Below, piece by piece: positions 17,799 through 25,409 of a stretch of DNA of 64,000 bases. The notes under the pieces are model-generated. The model did no database searches. It was not told where the DNA came from and saw only the letters and a list, made by a program, of their open reading frames with translations. The translations under genes and the position numbers were made by a program. Origin of the DNA: Paenibacillus sp. FSL R7-0204 (GTDB taxonomy: Bacteria; Bacillota; Bacilli; Paenibacillales; Paenibacillaceae); contig NZ_JBBOCA010000001.1 of the NCBI RefSeq assembly GCF_038002225.1, forward strand, positions 310,001 to 374,000, given 5' to 3'. The stretch's first letter is position 1, and each line of letters starts with the position of its first letter.

Positions 17799-18194
17799 AT
17801 TAACAAGTTTATCATTGTAAAGTCTTAGAGCATGTGAAGAATAATACGATAAAAAAATTAAATCGCCGCTTGAAGTTAATTTGGTTCAGCTGTTTGCATA
17901 TCAGAATGAAGAGTTTTTGGTCATCTCAGCAGAGAGCGATATTCAGGATATCGTAAGTATGCTAATGCGGAGAAATCTTAAAATTTTCATAATCTTCTTT
18001 GCAGAGGAAGTTTTATGCATTTATCTGTCTTGGTACAATTTCGAACTCGCTAGGCTGTAAACTAACGGGATACGATATTTCAATAATAAGGAAGTTCTGT
18101 TCGAAAGCCACACTAAAACGCTACTGACAAACCGCTGTCAGTAGCGTTTTAGTATACTGGATTCAGCTTAAGTAAAAAGGAGTTGCGTTCGGCA
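17799..18194. other. Intergenic relic region
   Basis: About 400 bp without a proper gene. A plus-strand segment at about 17935-17975 (GATATTCAGGATATCGTAAG) is repeated in diverged form at about 18731-18766, on the other side of the EVE gene, and both can be translated as DIQDIV-x-ML. They may be two scraps of one duplicated gene. A perfect hairpin repeat lies at 18113-18152. Confidence 0.5.
18113..18152. repeat. AACGCTACTGACA hairpin, copy 1
   Basis: Perfect 17-bp arms CTAAAACGCTACTGACA and TGTCAGTAGCGTTTTAG with a 6-nt loop. The same hairpin occurs at 45409-45446 with a different loop and, with shorter arms, at 24869-24900. Because the arm ends in TTTT on both strands it can act as a bidirectional intrinsic terminator. 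Confidence 0.8.
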
Positions 18195-18698
18195 ATGGAT
18201 ACGAAAGAAACGTTGCGTAAATTCGAGGATACGGAAAATGGAAGTCCTTCATATTGGATAGGGGTCGTCTCAGCGAACCACGCGCAGGGGGGCGTTAATG
18301 GCGGCTTTGCCCAGATGTGTCACGGTAAAGCAGCGCCGTTACGCAGGATGCAGCCTGGGGATTGGCTTGTGTATTATTCTCCCCGCATGGAGATAGGAGA
18401 AGGCGAGCCGCTGCAAGCGTTCACCGCTATTGGCCGGGTTATGGACGACCGTGTATACGAATATGCGATGTCCGCGACGTTCGTACCTTACCGCAGGAAG
18501 ATTGAATATGTTCCCTGCCAGGAGGCGAGAATCAAGGGCTTACTTGATCGGTTGGCCTTCACACGCGGCCAGCGGAATTGGGGCTACCCCTTCCGTAACG
18601 GCCACTTCGGAATAAGCCGTGAAGATTTCTTGATTATCGCGGAAGCAATGCATGTGGCCATCCCAGTGGTGATAACTGGTATGTATCAGCAGCAATAG
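18195..18698 (+). CDS. EVE domain-containing protein (UPF0310)
   Basis: 167 residues forming one EVE domain ([44 protein letters not shown]). The EVE fold is related to PUA and YTH domains and binds modified bases in RNA or DNA; bacterial members are often linked with restriction or toxin-antitoxin functions, but none is adjacent here. GGAG at 18179-18182 favours the ATG at 18195 over a TTG at 18183, though the spacing is long. Confidence 0.9.
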   Translation: MDTKETLRKFEDTENGSPSYWIGVVSANHAQGGVNGGFAQMCHGKAAPLRRMQPGDWLVYYSPRMEIGEGEPLQAFTAIGRVMDDRVYEYAMSATFVPYRRKIEYVPCQEARIKGLLDRLAFTRGQRNWGYPFRNGHFGISREDFLIIAEAMHVAIPVVITGMYQQQ

Positions 18699-19026
18699 AT
18701 CATTTAATGATATCTCTGAGTCAAACTCTGTCTGATATTCAGGATATAGTAGGCATGCTAATTAGAAACAAAAGCGCAAGCCATTGGTTTGTGCTATTTG
18801 CCGTAGCTTAAGTGTAGTTCATATTTTATGATTAATGGTGCTGAATTTGAGCGGTTATTGAAGTAGGAGGTAAGGATAACATTCTACCATTTATCTTCAT
18901 ATTGCATTTCAACCCAGCTATGAATGATCTCCTGGTAGGGTGGTTCGGCATCTGATGAACCGGAACGTCGATCACATAAGGCAGGGGTAATAGATGCACT
19001 AAAGAAGACCAATAGGAGGGGAAGTC
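18699..19026. other. Intergenic region with duplicated-gene relics
   Basis: Contains the second DIQDIV-like scrap (about 18731-18766), then an inverted internal piece of the transglutaminase gene (about 18880-18937) joined to its direct 3' end (about 18938-18990). The ribosome-binding site GGAGGGG for the methyltransferase is at 19015-19021. Nothing else recognisable. Confidence 0.7.
18880..18990. pseudogene. Decayed transglutaminase relic with internal inversion
   Basis: The reverse complement of 18880-18937 matches the His-motif region of the transglutaminase gene (about 9759-9815; GAGATCATTCATAGCTGGG), while 18938-18990 matches its 3' end in direct orientation (10065-10118; GGCATCTGATGAACCGGAAC). 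The two pieces are adjacent, so the relic contains an inversion breakpoint. It is a third, non-functional copy. Confidence 0.85.
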
Positions 19027-19776
19027 ATGCAAGATCAAAAAGAAATGCTTGAGATCAACAAAGCAGGATGGGATGAAGTAGCTGATCAATATTTTGGAAT
19101 ACATGCTTTGCCGCAATATGGGCCATATGCACCTACAGAGGATGAATTGCATCTTCTAGGTGATGTTACTGGCAAGACAGTACTTGAGATAGGCTGTGGC
19201 AGTGGACACTCGCTCTTGTACATGGCAAACAGAGGCGCAGGGGATATCTGGGGAATTGATTTATCGACGACTCAGGTTAATTACGCTAAGGAACTGCTCC
19301 AGGAGAACAGATTGACCGGGAACATACAACAAATGTCTATGGAAAACATAGATGACTTGCCCAGTGAATATTTTGATATCGTATTCTCTGTTTATGCATT
19401 AGGCTGGACAGTCGATATGGCACGGACACTATCTAACATCTACAAAAGACTAAAAAACGGCGGGGTATTGGTATTTAGTTGGGAACATCCCATACAAAGC
19501 AGACTGATGTATGAGGATGACAAAATAACCTATACTCAATCCTATCATTCCGAAGGACCTTATAAGGTAACTTGGCGTGGAGTACCCGTGATCATGCACC
19601 ATCGAAAAGTCAGCACAATATTAAATGAACTTTCAAATGCTGGCTTTTTTATAGAACGGGTAATTGAAGAATCACGAGTTCCTGAGACAGACGAAAGTTC
19701 ACCGACTACATGGTATTCGGGGATGAAGGCACGTTTAAGTCCTCCAACCATTATCATCAAATGTATAAAGAAATAA
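19027..19776 (+). CDS. Class I SAM-dependent methyltransferase
   Basis: 249 residues with the Rossmann-type SAM site: motif I VLEIGCGSGHSL at about residue 57, acidic IDLS end of strand 2, and FDIVFSVYALGWTVD as motif IV. A methyltransf_11/25-like core is followed by a C-terminal cap with the VPETDESSP segment seen in ubiquinone/menaquinone-type or small-molecule methyltransferases. Start has a strong GGAGGGG site. Substrate not identifiable. Confidence 0.92.
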   Translation: MQDQKEMLEINKAGWDEVADQYFGIHALPQYGPYAPTEDELHLLGDVTGKTVLEIGCGSGHSLLYMANRGAGDIWGIDLSTTQVNYAKELLQENRLTGNIQQMSMENIDDLPSEYFDIVFSVYALGWTVDMARTLSNIYKRLKNGGVLVFSWEHPIQSRLMYEDDKITYTQSYHSEGPYKVTWRGVPVIMHHRKVSTILNELSNAGFFIERVIEESRVPETDESSPTTWYSGMKARLSPPTIIIKCIKK

Positions 19777-19936
19777 GCTAACTATTTCAATTTTATATCA
19801 ATTCAATCAACTGAATGTGAATCCATCCAAAAGTGAAATATACCCCTTTTTAGGTATGTATGTGTGGACTGGAATGTAATAAAATGTCGAAGTAAGCAAT
19901 GAGTATCTGAAAATGAAGAGGAAAGGAGTGACATAT

Positions 19937-20047
19937 ATGTTTCCACCAAGAAGCGGATTTAATAACAAAGGTGGCAGGGGACCGCTACAAATTGTAGTGA
20001 ACCTACTTGTGAACAGCGAGCAAGTGAGAACAGCGCCTGCCAAATAA
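19937..20047 (+). CDS. Candidate 36-aa small protein
   Basis: An ATG with a good AAAGGAGTG site 6-7 nt upstream opens a 36-codon frame (MFPPRSGFNNKGGRG...QVRTAPAK) that ends just before a strong intrinsic terminator at 20065-20102. The N-terminal half is rich in Gly, Pro, Asn and basic residues; the middle (PLQIVVNLLVNSEQ) is hydrophobic. I do not recognise the family. Having its own site and terminator supports a real transcript. Confidence 0.5.
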   Translation: MFPPRSGFNNKGGRGPLQIVVNLLVNSEQVRTAPAK

Positions 20048-20064
20048 GCATTCGGTACGGGAAG

Positions 20065-20104
20065 AGCTGCACCTAAGTCTTTGGACTTTCGGGCAGCTTT
20101 TTCT
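20065..20104 (+). terminator. Intrinsic terminator after the 36-aa ORF
   Basis: AGCTGC (20065-20070) pairs with GCAGCT (20093-20098), with an inner AAGTC/GACTT stem, followed by TTTTTCTT. Orientation fits transcription from the left. Confidence 0.75.
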
Positions 20105-20153
20105 TGTGGGACAACATTCATCCGATAAGTAAGAAAAAGAACAGATCTACATA

Positions 20154-20732
20154 ATGCAAGGAGTTGGAATTAATCAGATGAGCTATTACTTTCAAGTCTG
20201 CAGTTCAGAGAGCTATCAGGATAAATACATGATATTTCTATTGGAACATTACAATGAACTAAATCTGCCGTATCCTTTTTCAATCTCGCTGAGTTTTCTG
20301 GCAAGCTCTGTTCTAATGCAAAAAGAAGCTATCTTGTGCTTCAACGATGAGGATGAAGTTGTCGGGGCGATTGGTTACATTTGCGGGACTGCGGAGAACC
20401 AATACAAGGATACGCATGTGGCACAAATCCAGATTGTTTTCTTTATTGAAACGTATCGCCGAAGCCGGCTGTTCCTAGAGAGTCTGCAATTTCTGGTGCA
20501 ATATATATCACAACTACCTGAGCCTATTGTTGAGCTCCGTTTTTGGGTCCCGGTCCATCTCCGGCTGCAAAGACTTCTTACCAAGCTTGCAGAGAAAACA
20601 GCGACATGGGATACACAGCAAGGTGGGATTGATGAATATCATGCCGATTTCAAGGAATGGCAAGCATACGTAATGAAGTTCAGAAATGAAGACTATTTCA
20701 CTTCTCAGTGCTTGCTCTGTTGTGATTCTTGA
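20154..20732 (+). CDS. GNAT-like hypothetical protein (paralogue 1)
   Basis: 184-192 residues depending on the start (ATG at 20154, or 20178 which follows AAGGAG at long spacing). The pattern of strand, VVGAIGYI turn, IQIVFFIETYRRSRLF and helix resembles a degenerate GNAT acetyltransferase core in which the acetyl-CoA loop (RxxGxG/A) is replaced by RRSRLF. It is a distant paralogue of the next gene, which has PYRSSRVFIQGFRYLVQ at the same place. Function unknown. Confidence 0.7.
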   Translation: MQGVGINQMSYYFQVCSSESYQDKYMIFLLEHYNELNLPYPFSISLSFLASSVLMQKEAILCFNDEDEVVGAIGYICGTAENQYKDTHVAQIQIVFFIETYRRSRLFLESLQFLVQYISQLPEPIVELRFWVPVHLRLQRLLTKLAEKTATWDTQQGGIDEYHADFKEWQAYVMKFRNEDYFTSQCLLCCDS

Positions 20733-20774
20733 GATAGCTAAGCTCATATGAACGATTAGGAGGTGGGGCGGTTT

Positions 20775-21284
20775 ATGCTTGCCCATTACAGGAATTGTCA
20801 AAATGATGAAGATTATGCGCAGTTTACTTTATATTTTATCCGAAACCGAAAAGATTTTAACCGCCAATTCTCACTTGCGGATGCACTTGTACATGTGTTG
20901 GAATTCATCCCCAACTCCCACATTATATTAATAACGGACAAGATGGGGGCAATGATAGGTTGGGGGCATTATCGCTATCTCAATACTGAGAATGAATTTG
21001 ATCCCAAAGGTGAAATTGTTTTTGTTAATTCTGTCATTGTCCACCCCCCCTATCGCAGCAGTCGCGTATTTATTCAGGGGTTCCGCTATTTGGTACAACA
21101 AATTGTCGCAGAGAATTGTGGCGTTAACTATCTACAATTTTGCGCTCAGATCGACAACATTTATCTAAATCGACTGTACGCGAAGTTTTCCCGCGTTATT
21201 GGGCAAAGAGAAGGCTACCATGGAATTGAAAATGTCTATTCCTCGGATTTCGGACAGCTACTTCAGTATCTGAAGCTCAGTTGA
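20775..21284 (+). CDS. GNAT-like hypothetical protein (paralogue 2)
   Basis: 169 residues starting at the ATG at 20775, 9-10 nt after TAGGAGGTG. The central motif NSVIVHPPYRSSRVFIQGF lines up with motif A of GNAT acetyltransferases (V-x-P-x-x-R) but the usual glycine loop is altered. Similar to the protein encoded immediately upstream, so the two arose by tandem duplication. Its stop codon overlaps the next frame. Substrate unknown. Confidence 0.75.
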   Translation: MLAHYRNCQNDEDYAQFTLYFIRNRKDFNRQFSLADALVHVLEFIPNSHIILITDKMGAMIGWGHYRYLNTENEFDPKGEIVFVNSVIVHPPYRSSRVFIQGFRYLVQQIVAENCGVNYLQFCAQIDNIYLNRLYAKFSRVIGQREGYHGIENVYSSDFGQLLQYLKLS

Positions 21285-21613
21285 GGTATTTCCCTATCGG
21301 GCAGGTTTGTCCTGATCCGGATGCTTATGTCGACTGCTTTTCGAAAGATGCACTTGTTCTCGATGAAGGTAAAGAATGGGCAGGCAAAGCTGCTATAAAA
21401 CAATGGAGTGCCGAATATCATTTTGGAGCTAACATAACACTTGAACCCATACAGAATAAACAGCAAGGGGAAGAAAACGTAGTAGTTTTCAAGGTTGATG
21501 GGGATTTCGACAAAACCGGCCTCCCGGACCCTCTCTATTTGGATTTTTATTTTCAGATTCGCAACGATAAGATTAAGCAGCTTGCGATCCGGCTGTCTAA
21601 AGGATTGGAATAA
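21281..21613 (+). CDS. SnoaL/NTF2-like domain protein, N-terminally short
   Basis: The frame (110 residues) begins at a TTG overlapping the previous stop and quickly enters an NTF2-like fold: DAYVDCFSKDALVLDEGKEW, AAIKQWSAEYHF, then two strands. Normal members have an extra N-terminal helix that is missing here, so the gene may be truncated at 5' and possibly inactive. NTF2-like proteins include small-molecule isomerases and binding proteins. Confidence 0.6.
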   Translation: MRYFPIGQVCPDPDAYVDCFSKDALVLDEGKEWAGKAAIKQWSAEYHFGANITLEPIQNKQQGEENVVVFKVDGDFDKTGLPDPLYLDFYFQIRNDKIKQLAIRLSKGLE

Positions 21614-21656
21614 GTAGACAAAGGCTAATCAGATAAGGAACGTGAGGAACCCAAAG

Positions 21657-21944
21657 ATGATACTAAATCATGTGTTATTGAAGCTGAAGGACCGGAGACC
21701 GGAGCATATCGAGCAAGCTCAAACCGTTCTACTAGGCTTGAGAGGGAAAATAAACGTTCTTCTCGATGTTCAGGCTGAAGCTAATGTTCGCCCTGGTCTT
21801 TCAGCATACGATTTGATCCTGATCACCAAGTTTGCTTCCTTAGAAGACATGGATGAATACCTTATCCACCCGGCTCATCAGGAAGTCGCCAGGTGGATGG
21901 GTACGGTTCTGGAAACACAGGCGTCTGTCTGCTGCTCAATCTAA
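21657..21944 (+). CDS. Dabb family (stress-responsive A/B barrel) protein
   Basis: 95 residues: MILNHVLLKLKDR start, long helix, LSAYDLILITKFASLEDMDEYLIHPAHQEV, a clear Dabb ferredoxin-like dimeric barrel. Family members occur in stress responses and as small-molecule-modifying enzymes. The start at 21657 is more typical of the family than the GTG at 21642. It is in the same direction as the SnoaL-like gene 43 bp upstream. Confidence 0.88.
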   Translation: MILNHVLLKLKDRRPEHIEQAQTVLLGLRGKINVLLDVQAEANVRPGLSAYDLILITKFASLEDMDEYLIHPAHQEVARWMGTVLETQASVCCSI

Positions 21945-22075
21945 TAGAAGTTAGCTACCAATGCCTCTTCAGTCACATAACTGCGAAATATTAACAGCGC
22001 CATGTTCTTCATTAGTGAAGAGTATGGTGCTGTTTTCATTTACGTAAGGTCTTAAAAGGGTTTCATGGTTATCGA

Positions 22076-22438
22076 TCACAGTGATTTAGAATGTTCACAG
22101 ATTGTATTATTACCTGCGGTGATCCCCTCTCTTTTAAGATGGTTATCGCCAGCATCACACATTTCTTTTAATAGTGGAAGGAATGTCCGGCCATAGTCTG
22201 ATATTGAGTATTCCACTCTAATGGGAACCTCGTCTGCATATACCGCGCGATGCACTAATCCATCCTGCTGCATTTGCTTTAATTGTTCGTTTAAAACTTT
22301 ATGTGAGACGCCTTCACAAATCTTGAGTAAGTCTTTTGTACGCTTTTGCTCATATCCTAATTGATACAGAATAATGCTTTTCCATTTACCACTAATGATA
22401 TTTTGTACCACATCAAATCCTGTATTTATTGTATTCAT
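22076..22438 (-). CDS. HxlR-family transcriptional regulator
   Basis: 120 residues with the HxlR winged helix (ISGKWKSIILYQL, HKVLNEQLKQM, RVEYSISDYG). AAGGAGGATCTC directly before the ATG at 22438 marks the start; the longer frame to 22492 is unlikely. It is divergent from the nitroreductase gene at 22550, and a palindrome (22449-22462) overlaps its ribosome-binding site, suggesting autorepression and control of the reductase. No N-terminal redox cysteine; two cysteines lie elsewhere. Confidence 0.93.
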   Translation of the reverse strand: MNTINTGFDVVQNIISGKWKSIILYQLGYEQKRTKDLLKICEGVSHKVLNEQLKQMQQDGLVHRAVYADEVPIRVEYSISDYGRTFLPLLKEMCDAGDNHLKREGITAGNNTICEHSKSL

Positions 22439-22448
22439 GAGATCCTCC

Positions 22449-22462
22449 TTACTTTGAAGTAA
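22449..22462. promoter_or_regulatory. HxlR operator candidate
   Basis: TTACTT-TG-AAGTAA, a perfect 6-bp inverted repeat with 2-bp centre, overlaps the ribosome-binding site of the leftward HxlR gene and lies about 90 bp before the rightward nitroreductase gene. It shares its core with the palindromes at 10363 and 25322. Confidence 0.6.
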
Positions 22463-22549
22463 CCTAGTGACTATAAAGTGCAGTATTTTCAATTGTATAC
22501 GCTCCAGATAATATGATTATAACAAATCTAAGATATGGGAGGCGTTAAA

Positions 22550-23206
22550 ATGAGTCTGCAAGATATTATTCTAAAAAGGAAATCAGTCAGACATTATGAT
22601 CCTAACTATACGATTGAAAGAAAGGAAATACTTGATTCGATTGAACTGGCTGCCAAATCACCCAATGGAAATAACATTCAGAGTACACGTTATTTACTCA
22701 TCGAAGATAAGGAGTTGCGCGCCAAAGTTAAACCAATTGCATATAACCAGGAGCAGGTTGAAACCTCCAGCTATTTGATTTTGATCTTGGGGGATTATCG
22801 TGCTTTTCATAATGAGAATATCCATGCTATTCAAGACAAGGCTTTGGAGAAAGGTTATTTCACCCAAGAGACTAAAACGTATTTAACCAATGCAGCCATT
22901 GGTTATTATCGAAACATGTCTAATCAAGATTATTTAAAAGAGCTGGTCCGCGATGGCAGTCTGGCTGCAATGGCCTTAGTCCTTATTTTGAACGAAAAAG
23001 GTTACCAGACCATCACGATGTCAGGTTATGATAAAGCTGCTCTTTTCGAAGAGCTCAATATTCCCCAGCACTATGAAGACATTATGTTATTAAGTGTGGG
23101 CAGAGGGATTCAAGAGGGTCATTCCACTGTAAGACATGATATTGAGGATATAACGTTTATAGATAGGGTACCTTCGTTGCTACTTGGCAATGATGGGAAC
23201 CCATAA
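22550..23206 (+). CDS. Nitroreductase-family oxidoreductase
   Basis: 218 residues. The FMN-binding start KRKSVRHYDP, the segment AAKSPNGNNIQSTRYLLIED and the C-terminal VGRGIQEGH are typical. The family reduces quinones, nitroaromatics or other electrophiles with NAD(P)H. GGGAGGCG precedes the ATG at 22550. Divergent HxlR control is the same arrangement as YodB-AzoR1/YodC in B. subtilis, pointing to electrophile stress; substrate unproven. Confidence 0.92.
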   Translation: MSLQDIILKRKSVRHYDPNYTIERKEILDSIELAAKSPNGNNIQSTRYLLIEDKELRAKVKPIAYNQEQVETSSYLILILGDYRAFHNENIHAIQDKALEKGYFTQETKTYLTNAAIGYYRNMSNQDYLKELVRDGSLAAMALVLILNEKGYQTITMSGYDKAALFEELNIPQHYEDIMLLSVGRGIQEGHSTVRHDIEDITFIDRVPSLLLGNDGNP

Positions 23207-23301
23207 TTCCTGCTCTATTTTGTCTCCTGGAGCCAAATAAGTTTGCAGGAATATGCTATGTATTTTGAAACGATATTAGTTGAGCCATAGAGGTGAACGT
23301 T

Positions 23302-24099
23302 ATGAGTTTTGGAGAAAAAGATGCAGTACCCTTTGAATTCCTTGAGTTGGTTGGAGATGACGAGGCTTCATTGATTTGGGTGAATACAGCGAAGACTTAT
23401 TTTATTCAGAGTGAAAGTGGATTAAATAAGTATTTGAAAATTCAGGAAATCGGTAAAGCTGAATCTTTAGAAAGACAAGCCCAAAGGTTATTGTGGTTAT
23501 ACAATAAGTTACCTGTTCCGGAGGTTATTGATTTCGGTGTGATCGGGAATTATGAGTTTTTATTAACACTTGAATTGCCAGGTGTTGAAGCTTCCAACAA
23601 GCAATATTCTTCAAATACAGAAGAAATGATCTCTTTATTGGCACGAGGTCTTCGGAGAATTCATGAAGTTTCAATTGAAGATTGTCCTTTTGATCATTCA
23701 TTTGAACAGCTTATGAGCACTATTCAGTACAAGTTGAGTAGAGGGATTAAGTTTGATTCAACGGAGCTGCACAGAAGATTTGGTGAGGACAATGTTGAAA
23801 AGTTGCTGATTGAAGTCAACAATTATTCCCGGGAACTCAAAGAAGATTTAGTATTCACACACGGTGACTACAGCCTGCCAAACATCATCATTGCTGATGA
23901 TTCTATAAGTGGATTTATTGATCTGGGGAATTGCGGGATTGCGGACCGTTATTACGATTTGGCAGTAGCTGAGAAGAGCATTATCAGAAACTTCGGCGAG
24001 CAATGGGTCAAGTTATTTTTTTCATCCTATGGTGTATCAGAGATTGATTATGAAAAAATAAGATTCTACCAAGTTGTAGAGCATTTGGTTTGGGCCTGA
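23302..24099 (+). CDS. Aminoglycoside phosphotransferase-family protein
   Basis: 265 residues with the APH(3')-like kinase core: catalytic loop FTHGDYSLPN (HGD at 187-189) and metal site FIDLGNCGIADRYYDLA (D207). The N-terminal lobe has YLKIQEIG for the ATP-binding lysine. It resembles APH(3') enzymes but is divergent, so resistance to a given aminoglycoside cannot be claimed. A deleted copy lies at 8036-8155. The stop lies 24 bp before the 146-aa gene, with which it seems to be co-transcribed. Confidence 0.88.
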   Translation: MSFGEKDAVPFEFLELVGDDEASLIWVNTAKTYFIQSESGLNKYLKIQEIGKAESLERQAQRLLWLYNKLPVPEVIDFGVIGNYEFLLTLELPGVEASNKQYSSNTEEMISLLARGLRRIHEVSIEDCPFDHSFEQLMSTIQYKLSRGIKFDSTELHRRFGEDNVEKLLIEVNNYSRELKEDLVFTHGDYSLPNIIIADDSISGFIDLGNCGIADRYYDLAVAEKSIIRNFGEQWVKLFFSSYGVSEIDYEKIRFYQVVEHLVWA

Positions 24100-24123
24100 T
24101 ATGAACACAAGGAGGATACTGGG

Positions 24124-24564
24124 ATGAGGATGCCAAGCGACAGCGAGCTGACATTGCTATTCGAAGGAGATGGGCGACAGCTTCAACAATTTGCTTTTGC
24201 GAACAGCGTCATTGTAGATTGGGGAGAGGAGGACGAGGAGATCGTCCGCTTGTTCGGTAAACAGCTTCCCGATGAAACGGTCGAGGTGACGCCTACGGAC
24301 AAAGGACTGGATGTTACCTACAATGGACAAATGCATTCAATTGCGCTTACCTTTACCGGAAATGATCGCTATATCACGATTCGCGGCTTTCAGGAGCTGA
24401 TCCGGGACAAATACGAAATCCGGCTTTTTGAGGCCTCATATTTTTCGGATACGCACGAATTTTTGATTTTACCGAAGCAGAAGTGGGAGGAACTGGATGA
24501 CCGTTATCCGGTGCGGGTTAGGGAGATATTCCGTATCATCGATGATGAGTTGGATTTTCCGTAA
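24124..24564 (+). CDS. Conserved hypothetical protein, 146 aa (copy B)
   Basis: Paralogue of the protein at 8178-8618, with the same length and the same strong ribosome-binding site. Most differences are conservative or lie in the N-terminal 35 residues (FEGDGRQ versus LEGDEQQ). Soluble, acidic, no known domain recognised. Follows the phosphotransferase gene closely. Confidence 0.8.
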   Translation: MRMPSDSELTLLFEGDGRQLQQFAFANSVIVDWGEEDEEIVRLFGKQLPDETVEVTPTDKGLDVTYNGQMHSIALTFTGNDRYITIRGFQELIRDKYEIRLFEASYFSDTHEFLILPKQKWEELDDRYPVRVREIFRIIDDELDFP

Positions 24565-24879
24565 CTGTGCAAGTGGTTAACCAAGCTTCAGCAAGAATTC
24601 GAACAGGCTAATGCATTTCTTACACTACAAGGAAACATAGTGATTAGTGTAGCCTTCTTTGAACAATCTGAAGGTTTTGAAATCACGGAAGAACAAGCGG
24701 AGTTACTGGGAGATCTGCATTTTAGAAAGATTGATCTTTCTGACGAAATCTTCGTGATTGATGTAAATGGCTACATTGGCAACAGCACAAGAAATGAGAT
24801 TGAGTATGCTGGAAAAACGGGTAAGGCCATCCGCTACTACTCTGATGGAGAGATTCCGCAAATTCTAAAACGCTACTGA
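24565..24879 (+). pseudogene. Chimeric ORF: transglutaminase scar fused to truncated hypothetical gene
   Basis: Directly after the stop of the 146-aa gene the same frame reads KWLTKLQQEFEQ, which equals the transglutaminase segments KWL and LTKLQQKFEQ joined after loss of about 45 bp at a TTGA repeat. It then runs on as ANAFLTLQGNIVISVAFFEQ and a conserved tail (DEIFVIDVNGYIGNSTRNEIEYA, RYYSDG) typical of a family of roughly 120-aa nucleotide-hydrolase-like proteins. The N-terminus of that family is missing. Translation could start at GTG 24640 (79 residues). The last codons lie inside a hairpin repeat. Confidence 0.65.
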
Positions 24880-24905
24880 CATTACTCTGCCAGTAGCGTT
24901 GTTTA
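24869..24905. repeat. AACGCTACTG hairpin, copy 2
   Basis: AACGCTACTG (24869-24878) and CAGTAGCGTT (24891-24900) form a 10-bp stem followed by GTTTAG. It is related to the repeats at 18113 and 45409 but with a longer, altered loop. It overlaps the stop codon of the chimeric ORF and separates it from the convergent RidA gene. Confidence 0.75.
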
Positions 24906-24926
24906 GTTGAACCCTCTCTCTTTTTC

Positions 24927-25310
24927 TTAACCAACATGCGCCACAGCCCGTACCTCTACCCACTGTTCCGGGAATGCCAGGTAAGTCACCCCGATCATGC
25001 TCCCCGCCGGCCGATGCTCTCCGACATACTTTTTGAACAGTCCGATCGCGGTTTCCCCGTGCTCCTGCGCATTCGTCAGATACAGCTCCACGTAAGCCAG
25101 ATTATCCTTGGTCGCTCCGAACTCTTGTAACACGGTATCCAAATTCTTCAGCGTCTGTGTCATCTGTGCCTGAATATCGCCTGCTCCAACGAAGCTGCCC
25201 TCCGTATCATGGGAGAACTGTCCCGAGATATACAGCGTGTTGTCGACAAGGTACCCCTGCGAAATCCCGTGATCCCAGAGGGTATGGTTGTACGTTCGAA
25301 TGGTTGTCAT
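24927..25310 (-). CDS. RidA/YjgF/RutC-family protein
   Basis: 127 residues. The family core VDNTLYISGQFSHD, IQAQMTQTLKNLDTVLQEFGA and the HRPAGSMIGV substrate-site segment are present. RidA proteins deaminate reactive enamine/imine intermediates, though this one belongs to a divergent subgroup in which the anchoring arginine is in a HRPAGS context. It is divergent from the HxlR gene with a shared palindromic operator, so it is probably its target. A truncated copy lies at 10217-10360. Confidence 0.92.
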   Translation of the reverse strand: MTTIRTYNHTLWDHGISQGYLVDNTLYISGQFSHDTEGSFVGAGDIQAQMTQTLKNLDTVLQEFGATKDNLAYVELYLTNAQEHGETAIGLFKKYVGEHRPAGSMIGVTYLAFPEQWVEVRAVAHVG

Positions 25311-25321
25311 TGCTTTAGCCC

Positions 25322-25339
25322 CTTTACTTCAAAGTAAAG
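25322..25339. promoter_or_regulatory. Inverted repeat, likely HxlR operator (copy B)
   Basis: CTTTACTT-CA-AAGTAAAG, identical to 10363-10380, 12 bp before the RidA start codon, with minus-strand TATAAT (25342-25347) next to it. Binding of the neighbouring HxlR protein would block RidA transcription. Confidence 0.6.
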
Positions 25340-25409
25340 CTATTATAGACTGAGCAAAAATAAAGGGATAGTACGCACAAAGAAGTGGGCTACTATCCGA
25401 AAGGATAGC

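Noticed and set aside
23302..24099. Known aminoglycoside resistance enzyme
   Set aside because: The kinase motifs are present, but the sequence is too different from named APH enzymes to claim resistance.
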